DNA from: an uncultured Prevotellaceae bacterium
Lineage (GTDB): Bacteria > Bacteroidota > Bacteroidia > Bacteroidales > Bacteroidaceae
Assembly: GCA_900316645.1 (NCBI GenBank)
Contig: ONDP01000010.1
Span: 1 to 59,410, forward strand
Reading direction: 5' to 3'
Length of the DNA stretch: 59,410 bases
The notes beneath the pieces are model-generated. The model did not search any database, was not told where the DNA came from, and was given only the letters and a program-made list of their open reading frames with translations. The position numbers and the translations under genes were made by a program. Shown here one piece after another: positions 25,816-34,203 of this stretch. The first letter of the stretch is position 1; the number at the start of each line of letters is the position of its first letter.

Positions 25816-27660
25816 TCATTCAACGGTAACACTCTTGGCAAGGTTTCTTGGTTGGTCAACATTGAGACCTTTGCAAACGGCAACGTGATAGGCCAACAAC
25901 TGAAGAGGAATAGTGGCCAACAGCGGTTCCAGACACTCTATCGTATCTGGCAGTGCTATCACTTCGTCGGCTATCTTGCTGATGGTCGTGTCGCCTTCGC
26001 TGACTATTGCTATCACCTTTCCCTTACGCGCCTTCACTTCCTGAATGTTCGATATCACCTTCTCGTACATACCGTTATGTGTGGCTATCACCACCACTGG
26101 CATATCTGAATCGATAAGGGCAATCGGACCGTGTTTCATCTCTGCTGCAGGATAGCCCTCGGCGTGGATATAGGAAATCTCCTTCAGTTTAAGGGCACCC
26201 TCAAGCGCCACAGGATAACTGAATCCGCGTCCCAAATACAGGAAATTGCGAGCATAGGTGAAGGTGCGGCTCAGGTCGGCAATGCGGTCGTTGAGTTTCA
26301 ACACCTCTTTTATCTTGGCTGGTATCTCGTGCAGTTCCTTGACGATGTGCATATAGTCGTCGCTAGAAATCGTTCCCTTCTCCTTAGCCAGAGCCAGGGC
26401 GAGCATGGTCAGCACAGTCACCTGACCTGTGAAGGCCTTTGTGGAAGCCACACCTATCTCCGGTCCTACGTGAATATACGAACCGGTGTCGGTGGCACGC
26501 GGAATACTTGAACCGATAGCGTTACAGATGCCGTAGATAAACGCACCGTTATCCTTCGCCAGTTGCACGGCAGCCAGCGTGTCGGCTGTCTCACCGCTCT
26601 GCGAAATGGCTATCACCACATCTTCGTTGGTGATGACCGGGTGACGATAGCGGAACTCCGAGGCATACTCCACCTCTACGGGTATCCTGCACAGCTGTTC
26701 TATCATCTGCTTGCCTATCAGTCCGGCGTGCCATGATGTACCGCAAGCCACTATAATGAAGCGCTTGGCCTGCAACAGTTGCTGCTTATAGTCAATCACT
26801 GCCGAGAGCACTACATTGTCCGTATCTACATTCACGCGTCCACGCATACAGTTGGTCAGACAGTCGGGCTGTTCGAAAATCTCTTTCAGCATGAAGTGCG
26901 GGAAACCGCCCTTCTCCAGCTGTCCCAGATTGATGTCCACCTTCTTCACCACAAGTTCCTGCTCCTCGCCTAAGATGCTGACCACCTTCAGGTCTTCACC
27001 TCGCTTCAGCACGGCAATGTTTCCGTCTTCCAGATAGACCACCTTGTCGGTATATTCCACAATAGGACTGGCATCTGAGCCCAGGAAGAACTCATCCTCG
27101 CCAATACCCACCACCAGCGGACTCTGTTTGCGGGCGGCTATAATCTGGTCGGGATGACGCTTGTCGATGATGGCAATGGCATAGGCACCAATCACCTGAT
27201 ACAATGCCACCTGAACAGCCGTCAACAGGTCGAGTTCCTTACGTTCCATCACGTATTCAACCAGCTGCACCAGCACCTCTGTGTCCGTTTCCGAGCGGAA
27301 CGTCACACCCTTGGCCTGCAGTTTCACCTTCAGGTCGGCATAGTTCTCGATAATACCGTTATGGATGATGGCAAGATTCCTCGATTCCGAATAGTGGGGA
27401 TGCGCATTCACTGCTGACGGTTCGCCGTGCGTAGCCCAACGCGTATGGGCAATACCTACCGAACCGCTGACGTTCTTGTCGTTGCAATACTCAACCAGAT
27501 TGTCCACCTTACCCTTGGTCTTGCAGACATTCAGGTCGCCGTTATCATTAATTAATGCGACACCCGCAGAATCGTAACCACGATACTCCAAGCGTCGCAA
27601 ACCTTTAATCAGAATCGGAAAGGCATCTTTCTTTCCTAAATATCCAACTATTCCGCACAT
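25816..27660 (-). CDS. glmS: Glutamine-fructose-6-phosphate aminotransferase
   Basis: 614 aa. N-terminal class II glutaminase with the nucleophile Cys2 (MCGIVGYLG), then two SIS sugar-isomerase domains (SQSGETADTLAA and the fructose-6-phosphate site) and the C-terminal LARNLAKSVTVE-like end (PRNLAKSVTVE). First committed step of UDP-GlcNAc synthesis for peptidoglycan and LPS. No glmS ribozyme is visible in the leader. Confidence 0.96.
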   Translation of the reverse strand: MCGIVGYLGKKDAFPILIKGLRRLEYRGYDSAGVALINDNGDLNVCKTKGKVDNLVEYCNDKNVSGSVGIAHTRWATHGEPSAVNAHPHYSESRNLAIIHNGIIENYADLKVKLQAKGVTFRSETDTEVLVQLVEYVMERKELDLLTAVQVALYQVIGAYAIAIIDKRHPDQIIAARKQSPLVVGIGEDEFFLGSDASPIVEYTDKVVYLEDGNIAVLKRGEDLKVVSILGEEQELVVKKVDINLGQLEKGGFPHFMLKEIFEQPDCLTNCMRGRVNVDTDNVVLSAVIDYKQQLLQAKRFIIVACGTSWHAGLIGKQMIEQLCRIPVEVEYASEFRYRHPVITNEDVVIAISQSGETADTLAAVQLAKDNGAFIYGICNAIGSSIPRATDTGSYIHVGPEIGVASTKAFTGQVTVLTMLALALAKEKGTISSDDYMHIVKELHEIPAKIKEVLKLNDRIADLSRTFTYARNFLYLGRGFSYPVALEGALKLKEISYIHAEGYPAAEMKHGPIALIDSDMPVVVIATHNGMYEKVISNIQEVKARKGKVIAIVSEGDTTISKIADEVIALPDTIECLEPLLATIPLQLLAYHVAVCKGLNVDQPRNLAKSVTVE

Positions 27661-27707
27661 AAATTATTTATCTCTCTCGTAAGTTTGTGTTTGTGTCTTG
27701 CTGTCTC

Positions 27708-28178
27708 TTATTCCTTCTTCGGATCGTACCTCACTGACAACGTCGGTTTGTACGTATTCTCCAGAATGACTGTAATTAAACCGTCGGAGGCATCAAACTT
27801 AGCCACCTTGTGGTCGTCCTTCAGAATCGGACAATTAGGCCATGCGCCCAACTCCTTCTCCAGTCCGTCGCGCAACTCCTGCCACAACTGGCGGGTACTG
27901 TCGTTGGTCGAGAACGCATAATTCTCCTGCACGGCTGCTATCTTATCGCCTGTGAAAGCCATCAGCACACGGTATTTCACGTCCTTGTTGGCAAACACCA
28001 CCGTCTTGCCGCTGTCCGATGCCACACTATCTACGGCAAAGCCGCGAGCCAGCATGGAGTCAACAAACTGAGTAGAAGTAAGTGAAAGGGGCAATCCGCG
28101 ATAATTAAAAGGAGCCTTCTCGTCAGAACAGGCCAGAAGCACTGTCAAAGTCACAAATAAAAAAGCTAATTTTTTCAT
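27708..28178 (-). CDS. Exported lipoprotein of unknown function
   Basis: 156 aa from MKKLAFLFVTLTVLLACS; the longer reading to 28229 overlaps the promoter. Lipobox LLAC. The mature part begins with SDEKAPFNYRGLPLSLTSTQFVDSMLARGF and alternates beta strands (VVFANKDVKYRVLMAF, then GLITVILENTYKPTLSVRYD), a pattern seen in small Bacteroidetes lipoproteins with an FxGxxLG-like opening. The domain is unassigned. Monocistronic with a consensus promoter. Confidence 0.7.
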   Translation of the reverse strand: MKKLAFLFVTLTVLLACSDEKAPFNYRGLPLSLTSTQFVDSMLARGFAVDSVASDSGKTVVFANKDVKYRVLMAFTGDKIAAVQENYAFSTNDSTRQLWQELRDGLEKELGAWPNCPILKDDHKVAKFDASDGLITVILENTYKPTLSVRYDPKKE

Positions 28179-28199
28179 ATCTTTATGTTTTTGACGCGA

Positions 28200-28230
28200 C
28201 AAAGGTACATAAAATCCAGAAAACTGCAAA
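28200..28230 (-). promoter_or_regulatory. Promoter of the 27.7 kb lipoprotein
   Basis: Minus-strand TTTG (28227-28230), 19-nt spacer, TACCTTTG (28200-28207). Confidence 0.78.
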
Positions 28231-28247
28231 GGAATTAGCTGGATTTT

Positions 28248-29078
28248 TTACCGATAACTATAATCCATTTTCATCGACACATAACCTTTGGGCCATTTCT
28301 TCTTGTCAACGAAAAACTTCGCATTGCCGTGCGAGAGCAAGAAGAGGTCGGGCCTTATCTCCTTGAATTCATACTGCATATTGTTCTGCTTCTCCTGCCA
28401 ACTGATGCGGGCTATCTGCCAACAGCCGTCAGCAATATGTACCCGCATATTGTCGAGTTTCACAACATAGAACGTCCTGTTGCCGGCAGTGTAGCTCCCC
28501 ACATATTTCATGCCCGTCTCCTTCTTTTTCTTATATTTCTTCTGCAGTTCCTTCACCTTCTCGCGTACCTTTTTATAAAACTTATCATAAACATTGGCAC
28601 TCATCATACCGTCGTGCTTCAGGAACTGCGCAATCTGCTTTTGTGTCAGCTGCTGTTTCATTTCCACCATCCTCACGTTCGACGTCGTAATTCGTCCATT
28701 ATTAAACAGCACATCCTCAGCCATCGTAATCCCGAAGTGCTTATGTTCCCTCAGTGCCGACACTATTTGTCCGTAACCAGCCAATCGGGCAGCAAAGGTA
28801 ATGGTGCGCCGATGAGGGAAAGTCGTCAGGTCGATATCCTTCTCCAACTGACACGTCACCGAATAGCGCAACGCCCTCACCCGCTCCTTGAGCGGTTTAG
28901 CATTCGCCAGCACCTGTTTCAGCAGATATTCCTCAAACGTCGTCCCATCTGCCAGCACCACCGTTTCCGCCAGATTCAGCGAATAGGCCACATCATCGTC
29001 CTCGTCCTGAGCCTGAACATTCAGTGCCAGAGCCAGCACCACTATCGTAACAAAATATCGTAGTTTGGTCATCTTCAT
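28248..29078 (-). CDS. Exported protein of unknown function
   Basis: 276 aa from MKMTKLRYFVTIVVLALALN. ATGs at 29084 and 29072 are alternatives; the reading that goes back to 29222 is ruled out by the promoter at 29094-29125. The signal peptide ends at VQAQ, followed by acidic DEDDDVAYSLN. The body contains FEEYLLKQVLANAKPLKERVRALRYSVTCQLEKDIDL, a helical basic stretch near residue 180 (VREKVKELQKKYKKKKE) and a beta-rich C-terminus. No family was recognised. It is periplasmic or surface-exposed by inference. Confidence 0.65.
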   Translation of the reverse strand: MKMTKLRYFVTIVVLALALNVQAQDEDDDVAYSLNLAETVVLADGTTFEEYLLKQVLANAKPLKERVRALRYSVTCQLEKDIDLTTFPHRRTITFAARLAGYGQIVSALREHKHFGITMAEDVLFNNGRITTSNVRMVEMKQQLTQKQIAQFLKHDGMMSANVYDKFYKKVREKVKELQKKYKKKKETGMKYVGSYTAGNRTFYVVKLDNMRVHIADGCWQIARISWQEKQNNMQYEFKEIRPDLFLLSHGNAKFFVDKKKWPKGYVSMKMDYSYR

Positions 29079-29093
29079 CCTCATATATTTTTG

Positions 29094-29125
29094 CAAATAT
29101 ACACAATAAAACAACGTCATCCAAA
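29094..29125 (-). promoter_or_regulatory. Promoter of the 28.2 kb exported protein
   Basis: Minus-strand TTTG (29122-29125), 20-nt spacer, TATATTTG (29094-29101). Confidence 0.78.
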
Positions 29126-29179
29126 CTTTTAGGAAGATATTTTCAACCCAGCCTTGACAACCTGAAGCCAATAACGCCG

Positions 29180-29242
29180 AAATTACTTTCGGAGTAAGCA
29201 AAATTACTTTCGGAGAAAACAAAATTACTTTCGGAGTATCTT
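29180..29242. repeat. Three 21-bp direct repeats
   Basis: Three adjacent copies of AAATTACTTTCGGAG plus six variable bases, with exact 21-bp period (29180, 29201, 29222). In the first copy TTACT and AGTAA can pair around TTCGG, forming a small hairpin. They lie upstream of the minus-strand exported-protein promoter. Confidence 0.85.
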
Positions 29243-29507
29243 ATTGACACACTAATAACATGCCCTTATTTTGCCATACTACATGTCTTATCCAATCGGA
29301 TAGAGCGTAGAATTTCTCTGCCGTAAGGGGAGTTAATCTCTTCGGTAAGCGGAGATATTTTCCGGACGGCTCATACTTCGCCTTTGTGATGAACCCCTGA
29401 TTGATTCACATTAAAACAAACGTTGTTTATTTAAGTTTCAGACGGTAAGAATTTCTAACATTGCACCCCTCTGGGGACATGTAGATTCTAGGCCGTAACG
29501 GGTGGAG

Positions 29508-29687
29508 ACTCCCGGACTCCCGACTCCCGAACTCCCGAACTCCCGAAATGTGCATTTTTGAAAGAAAGAGAATTTTAAATTATATTATATATAATATATA
29601 TATTATATAAATATAAAAAATTATTTCTTATTTCTGGGGAAGTTGAAAACACGGAAAACGGGAGTTCGGGAGTCGGGAGTCGGGAGT
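29508..29687. repeat. Symmetric element: inverted ACTCCCG arrays around an AT palindrome
   Basis: Left array: five ACTCCCG units (starts 29508, 29516, 29523, 29531, 29539). Right array: four CGGGAGT units (starts 29659, 29667, 29674, 29681), i.e. the same unit inverted. Their midpoint (about 29600) coincides with the centre of a 22-bp perfect A/T palindrome at 29588-29609. The whole could fold into one long hairpin. No gene covers it. Confidence 0.8.
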
Positions 29688-30000
29688 TTAAAAATCTTAT
29701 AATAATTATTTACAAGTTTATTAAGTTATGGAAGAAAAAAAATTATTCGTCCCACAACGAAGCCCGAGGCCATAAAGGGCAAGTTGCTGAAGTACCAAGG
29801 TACTGACAAGTGATGAAGAACAACGCATTGAAGCAGGAATTGAAACCGTGGCTTGCAGAAGAACATGCATCTGATTGGCGTTCAGCGACTTGCAAGTGCA
29901 ATTTCGTTTTCTATCCGTTATCTGGGCTACTTTTCTTGCAGAACAGCCCATTTCTTTGTAATTTTGCCGTTGCAAATACGACCCAAAACTAATTCGAGGA
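29688..30000. other. Gene-free spacer
   Basis: No gene can be supported. A short reading without a start codon (KPEAIKGKLLKYQGTDK, about 29745-29814) and a -7-like TAATTTTG at about 29957 pointing away from any gene are the only notable items; the stretch may be a decayed gene. Confidence 0.4.
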
Positions 30001-30582
30001 CTACAGCAGTTTGCTGAGCCGGTTGCGGAGTTGGTCGGCTTCGCTCTGGCGAATGGCGAGACGGATCTCACACGTGTTATCGTAGGTCTGGGAGAGTATG
30101 CGGGGATTCATCTCCTTGACAATACGCATCACATCGTTCATCTGGGGATAGGCGAAGGTGTAGGTGATGACTTCCTCGACCTGGCGTACCTCGACAGTGG
30201 CATGGGCAATGGCATCGGCAGCTGCCTCACGATAGGCGACAATGAGACCGCTGGTGCCCAGATTGACACCACCGTAATAGCGAACGACGACAATGAGGAT
30301 GTCGCTGAGTTCGTTGGAATTAATTTGCCCGAGAATGGGTTTGCCTGCAGTACTGGAAGGTTCGCCATCGTCGTTGGCACGAAACTCTTCCCTACCCGCT
30401 CCCAGCATATAGGCATAACAGACGTGACGGGCGTCGTAGTATTTCTTGCGATAGTCAGCCAACAGTTGCTTCACCTCATCGACTGTTTCGACGTGGTGAG
30501 CAAAAGCGAGGAACTTACTCCGTTTCTCGGTATAATATCCCTCGCTTGTTGCTGTTATCGTTTTGTAACTGTCATTGACCAT
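30001..30582 (-). CDS. yigZ: YigZ/IMPACT family protein
   Basis: 193 aa from MVNDSYKTITATSEG. The IMPACT N-terminal domain (KRSKFLAFAHHVETVDEVKQLL, then YYDARHVCYAYMLG, GEPSSTAGKPILGQI, VVVRYYGGVNLGTSGLIVAY) is followed by a C-terminal DUF1949-like ferredoxin fold (TYTFAYPQMNDVMRIV). Thought to act in translation control; biochemical role in bacteria unclear. The start codon lies inside a heptad array whose units (ATGGTCA on this strand) each offer an ATG in a different frame; family alignment favours 30582. Last gene after DUF1015. Confidence 0.88.
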   Translation of the reverse strand: MVNDSYKTITATSEGYYTEKRSKFLAFAHHVETVDEVKQLLADYRKKYYDARHVCYAYMLGAGREEFRANDDGEPSSTAGKPILGQINSNELSDILIVVVRYYGGVNLGTSGLIVAYREAAADAIAHATVEVRQVEEVITYTFAYPQMNDVMRIVKEMNPRILSQTYDNTCEIRLAIRQSEADQLRNRLSKLL

Positions 30583-30606
30583 TGAACATTGACCATTGAC
30601 CATTGA
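30576..30606 (-). repeat. Heptad array at the DUF1015-yigZ junction
   Basis: Minus-strand units ATGGTCA, ATGGTCA, ATGTTCA, ATGGTCA, ATGACAG, beginning 5 nt after the DUF1015 stop and running into the first codons of yigZ. Confidence 0.85.
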
Positions 30607-30610
30607 TGAT

Positions 30611-31858
30611 TTATGAGAGTTTATGAATGACCAGACCTGAACGGAGCTTTGGCTCAAACCATGTGGCCTTGGGAGGCATGATTTTGCCTGAATCGGCAAT
30701 GTCCATAATCTGCTGCATGGTGACGGGATAGAGTGCAAGGGCTGCACGCATCTCACCACTATCGACACGACGCTTGAGTTCGCCCAGTCCGCGCAGTCCG
30801 CCAACAAAGTCGATGCGCTTGGAAGAGCGAAGGTCGCCAATGTTCAGTATCTCGTCGAGTATCAGACGACTGCTGATATCTACATCGAGCACTCCGATAG
30901 GATCGGTATTGTCGTAGGTGCCCTCCTTGGCCTTCAGACTGTACCAATGCTGGTCAAGATAGAGTGAGAACTCATGGAGTTGCTGTGGCTTATAGATGTC
31001 GGTGCCCTTATCCTCTACGATGAAGTTCACTTGCAGGGCTGCCAGGAATTCTTCTGACGAGAGGCCGTTGAGGTCTTTTACCACGCGGTTGTAGTCGAGA
31101 ATGGTCAATTGGCTGGCTTGGAAGCATACTGCCATGAAATAGTTGTATTCCTCAGTTCCCTTGTGGTTGGGGTTCTGCTTCTGTTTCTCAGCTCCCACGA
31201 GGGCTGCTGCTGCAGAACGGTGGTGACCGTCGGCAATATACATGGAAGGCATCTTGGCAAACTCGTCGGTGATGGTCTGCATATCCTGCTCGTCGGAGAT
31301 GACCCAGAACTGATGACGGAATCCGTCGATGGGGGCAATGAAATCGTACTCGGGCTCGGTAGCTGCGTAACGCACCAACAGGTCGTTGAGCACGGCATTG
31401 TCAGGATAAGCAAAGAACACGGGTTCGATATTGGCATTGTTCACACGGACGTGCTTCATGCGGTCTTCCTCTTTGTCGCGACGTGTCAGCTCATGCTTCT
31501 TGATGCGGCCTGCCATATAGTCGTCGGTATGGGCGCACACCACAAGACCATACTGCGTCTTGCCGTTCATGGTCTGGGCATATATATAATAATGTTCGCG
31601 CGCGTCCTGCACGAGCCAGCCCTTGTCCTGGAACTTCTGGAAGTTTTCCGCTGCCTTCTCATAGACGCGTGGGTCGTACTCGGAAGTGCCTTCGGGGAAA
31701 TCAATCTCGGGCTTGATGATGTGATAAAGACTCTTTTCGTTATCGCCTGCCTCAGCGCGTGCCTCTTCACTGTCGAGCACGTCGTAGGGGCGACTTTCCA
31801 CTTGCTCCACCAGTTCTTTCGGTGGGCGTATTCCTTTGAATGGTTTTACGATAGCCAT
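30611..31858 (-). CDS. DUF1015 family protein
   Basis: 415 aa, full length. Hallmarks of the family: AIVKPFKGIRPP at the start, SRPYDVL, YIADGHHRSAAA in the middle (about residues 205-216), and a C-terminal PKATWFEPKLRSGLVIHKL. The GHHR motif suggests a nucleotide or phosphate site, but no activity is established. In Bacteroidales the gene usually lies with serC-serA; here a GH5 gene and a HIT gene intervene. Confidence 0.9.
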   Translation of the reverse strand: MAIVKPFKGIRPPKELVEQVESRPYDVLDSEEARAEAGDNEKSLYHIIKPEIDFPEGTSEYDPRVYEKAAENFQKFQDKGWLVQDAREHYYIYAQTMNGKTQYGLVVCAHTDDYMAGRIKKHELTRRDKEEDRMKHVRVNNANIEPVFFAYPDNAVLNDLLVRYAATEPEYDFIAPIDGFRHQFWVISDEQDMQTITDEFAKMPSMYIADGHHRSAAAALVGAEKQKQNPNHKGTEEYNYFMAVCFQASQLTILDYNRVVKDLNGLSSEEFLAALQVNFIVEDKGTDIYKPQQLHEFSLYLDQHWYSLKAKEGTYDNTDPIGVLDVDISSRLILDEILNIGDLRSSKRIDFVGGLRGLGELKRRVDSGEMRAALALYPVTMQQIMDIADSGKIMPPKATWFEPKLRSGLVIHKLS

Positions 31859-31865
31859 GATTATT

Positions 31866-31884
31866 TAACATTGAACATTGGACA
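31866..31884 (-). repeat. Short heptad array after the HIT gene
   Basis: Minus-strand ATGTCCA, ATGTTCA, ATGTTAA start within the TAA stop of the HIT gene and lead to the DUF1015 start. Confidence 0.6.
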
Positions 31885-32310
31885 TTATAGATTGGCCTTG
31901 ATTTTCTCGATCATCTCTGCATATTCAGCATCAGAGAGATACACCTTGCCTGGATTCATCTGGAACGTGCCGCCATAGTCGGGACCATCCACATATTTTG
32001 GAGCCAGATGAAAATGCAGGTGCGACAGTTTGTCGCTATAGGCACCATAGTTGATTTTCTCGGGATTGAAGGCCTTCTGCATAGCGCGAGTGACACGAGC
32101 CACATCAGCCATAAAGGCATTGCGGTCTGCGTCCGACAGTTCGTTGAGATCGTTCACATGGTCCTTATACGCCACAAGGCAACGACCACGATAAGTTTGC
32201 TCTTTAAAAAGGAATGCACGCGACACGGATAGCTCGCAAATCTCTATCATCAAATCGTGCAATGTTTGGTTGTTGGTGCAGTAAAGACACTGCTTTGGAT
32301 CACTTTGCAT
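31885..32310 (-). CDS. HIT family protein
   Basis: 141 aa. The histidine triad region is LSHLHFHLAPK (HxHxH-like: H, H, H at alternating positions), with the family's CLYC zinc-like pair near the N-terminus (QCLYCTNNQ) and RAFLFKEQTYRGRCLVAYKDHV typical of the strand region. A nucleotide hydrolase/transferase fold; substrate unknown. 26 nt upstream of DUF1015, probable operon with it and yigZ. Confidence 0.85.
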   Translation of the reverse strand: MQSDPKQCLYCTNNQTLHDLMIEICELSVSRAFLFKEQTYRGRCLVAYKDHVNDLNELSDADRNAFMADVARVTRAMQKAFNPEKINYGAYSDKLSHLHFHLAPKYVDGPDYGGTFQMNPGKVYLSDAEYAEMIEKIKANL

Positions 32311-32345
32311 AGATTGTTTGTATTTAATATATACCTAATTTGTTG

Positions 32346-32353
32346 CAAAGATA
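32346..32353 (-). promoter_or_regulatory. -7 element of the HIT-DUF1015-yigZ unit
   Basis: Minus-strand TATCTTTG followed by C, 35 nt before the HIT start. Confidence 0.65.
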
Positions 32354-32396
32354 AGAATTTCTATTGTAAATTAGAAATGATTCGCTAACAATTTCG

Positions 32397-32404
32397 TATA
32401 TTTG
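32397..32404 (+). promoter_or_regulatory. -7 element of the GH5 gene
   Basis: TATATTTG, 28 nt before the ATG; divergent from the HIT promoter 44 nt away. Confidence 0.6.
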
Positions 32405-32432
32405 TGAACTAAAATAACCTAATTATACAAAA

Positions 32433-34121
32433 ATGGACTACAAACGTTTACTTACTATTAGCATGATTGCTGCATCAGTAACCACGATGCAAGCACAAAG
32501 TTTTGAAACAGCCCAGGAGGCAGTCACCAACATGGGTGTGGGCTGGAACCTCGGCAACACGCTCGATGCCAACAACGGAGCGGCACAAGGTTTGGAATCA
32601 GAGACCTGCTGGGGCCAGCCGAAGACGAAGCCCGAGCTGATGACGATGATGAAGGAGGCCGGATTCGGCGCCATCCGCGTGCCCGTGACCTGGTTCAACC
32701 ACATGGACAAAGACGGCAAGGTAGACGAGGCTTGGATGAAGCGTGTGCACGAGGTGGTAGACTACGTGATCGATGCCGGGCTGTACTGCATCATCAACGT
32801 GCACCACGATACAGGCGACGGCAGTGTACACTGGCTGCACGCCAACATGTCTGTCTACAACGACACGAAAGAGCGCTACGGATATCTCTGGCAGCAGATT
32901 GCCGAAGAGTTCAAGGACTACGGCGAGAAGCTGCTCTTCGAGAGCTACAACGAGATGCTCGACAAGTACAACTCCTGGTGCTTTGCCACCTTCGGCTCGC
33001 CGAGCAAGTACATCGCCGAGGATGCCGCTGATGCCTACGAAGCCATTAATAGCTACGCCCAGAGCTTCGTCAATGTCGTAAGGGCCTCAGGCGGCAACAA
33101 CGCCCAGCGCAACCTCGTGCTGAACACCTACGGCGCCTGCAACGGCGCTGGTACCTGGAACTCGCATCTGCAAGACCCGCTGAAGGAGATGAAGATGCCT
33201 GAGGGAGAATCAAACCATATCGCCTTTGAGGTACACAACTACCCCAGTATCAGCAACCTGTCCAATGCCAAGAAAGAACTGGATCAGAACATCAAAGACC
33301 TGCAGTCTACGCTTGGTGCGCTGGGGGCTCCCGTAATCTATGGCGAATGGGGCACATCGAGTGCCAATGGCGATGGGACCAGCGACTATGACAACAACCG
33401 CACGAACATGATAGACTTCCTGCAGTACTACGTGAAGCAGACCAAGGCAGCAGGCATGGGCACCTTCTACTGGATGGGACTGACGGACGCCACCAACCGC
33501 GACTACCCCTGCTTCAGCCAGCCCGACCTGGCCGAGGCGCTCACCAAAGCCTGGCACGGCGACGACTTCAAGGGGATATATCCCACGAAGCAGGATGTCA
33601 TCGGCAACGTAGACATCATCTATAATGTGGACTATAAAGGCGACTGGCAGGAACTGAACCTCTGCGGCTCAGCCGTCTCTACCAACAATTTCAAGAGCAT
33701 CCGCCTTGAGATGTACGAACTCCCAGCAGGCATCACGCTACAGTTCAAGGTATATGGCAGCGACGACAACCACATCCAGTCGGAAGCCATCTCTACCACA
33801 GACCTGAACAGCTCACTGGTTTTTGACGAGAGCATCCTCGGAGGCAAGACCATCAAGCGCATCACCCTCCAGACACAGTCGGGCGCAGGCTCTTGCAAGG
33901 TGAAGCGCGCCGTGCTGATCAAGAACGACGGTACGGAAGTGGAGCAGGAACTCAGCGTGTTCTGGGGATGCTCGATATCATCAGAAACGATTACAGGCAT
34001 CACTGCCATTCAGCGCAGCGATGCCGGCACAGGCACCATCTACTCCCTTTCAGGGCAGCGCGTGAGCAGCCCCGCGAAGGGCATATACATCTGGAACGGC
34101 AGGAAATACATCATGAAATAA
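32433..34121 (+). CDS. Secreted GH5 endoglucanase-type glycoside hydrolase
   Basis: 562 aa. Signal peptide 1-21 (ending MQAQ). GH5 TIM barrel about 25-375: MGVGWNLGNTLDA, FGAIRVPVTW, HHDTGDG, general acid Glu174 in FESYNEML, nucleophile Glu305 in VIYGEWG. A beta-sandwich region (about 390-510), possibly carbohydrate-binding, precedes a short C-terminal tail (IYSLSGQRVSSPAKGIYI) common in secreted Prevotella proteins and resembling type IX secretion tails. It would cut beta-1,4-glucan or a related hemicellulose. It is encoded against the surrounding genes, separates serA from DUF1015, and is somewhat GC-richer, consistent with later insertion. Confidence 0.9.
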   Translation: MDYKRLLTISMIAASVTTMQAQSFETAQEAVTNMGVGWNLGNTLDANNGAAQGLESETCWGQPKTKPELMTMMKEAGFGAIRVPVTWFNHMDKDGKVDEAWMKRVHEVVDYVIDAGLYCIINVHHDTGDGSVHWLHANMSVYNDTKERYGYLWQQIAEEFKDYGEKLLFESYNEMLDKYNSWCFATFGSPSKYIAEDAADAYEAINSYAQSFVNVVRASGGNNAQRNLVLNTYGACNGAGTWNSHLQDPLKEMKMPEGESNHIAFEVHNYPSISNLSNAKKELDQNIKDLQSTLGALGAPVIYGEWGTSSANGDGTSDYDNNRTNMIDFLQYYVKQTKAAGMGTFYWMGLTDATNRDYPCFSQPDLAEALTKAWHGDDFKGIYPTKQDVIGNVDIIYNVDYKGDWQELNLCGSAVSTNNFKSIRLEMYELPAGITLQFKVYGSDDNHIQSEAISTTDLNSSLVFDESILGGKTIKRITLQTQSGAGSCKVKRAVLIKNDGTEVEQELSVFWGCSISSETITGITAIQRSDAGTGTIYSLSGQRVSSPAKGIYIWNGRKYIMK

Positions 34122-34125
34122 GAAA

Positions 34126-34162
34126 GAAGCCTCCCGCTGATTGCGAGAGGCTTCCTTTTTTA
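34126..34162. terminator. Bidirectional terminator between GH5 and serA
   Basis: Stem GAAGCCTCCCGC / GCGAGAGGCTTCC followed by TTTTTTAT on the plus strand; the other strand also ends in T-rich sequence, serving convergent serA. Confidence 0.8.
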
Positions 34163-34203
34163 TATGATTCGCACAATAGAGACTATCCCTATCGTGCAAA
34201 ACT

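Noticed and set aside
25661-27760. glmS ribozyme or another riboswitch upstream of glmS or carA
   Set aside because: The leaders are short and show no recognisable conserved core; the only structure is the glmS terminator.
29688-30000. Possible small gene encoding KPEAIKGKLLKYQGTDK
   Set aside because: No start codon in frame, no promoter in the right position, too short to judge.
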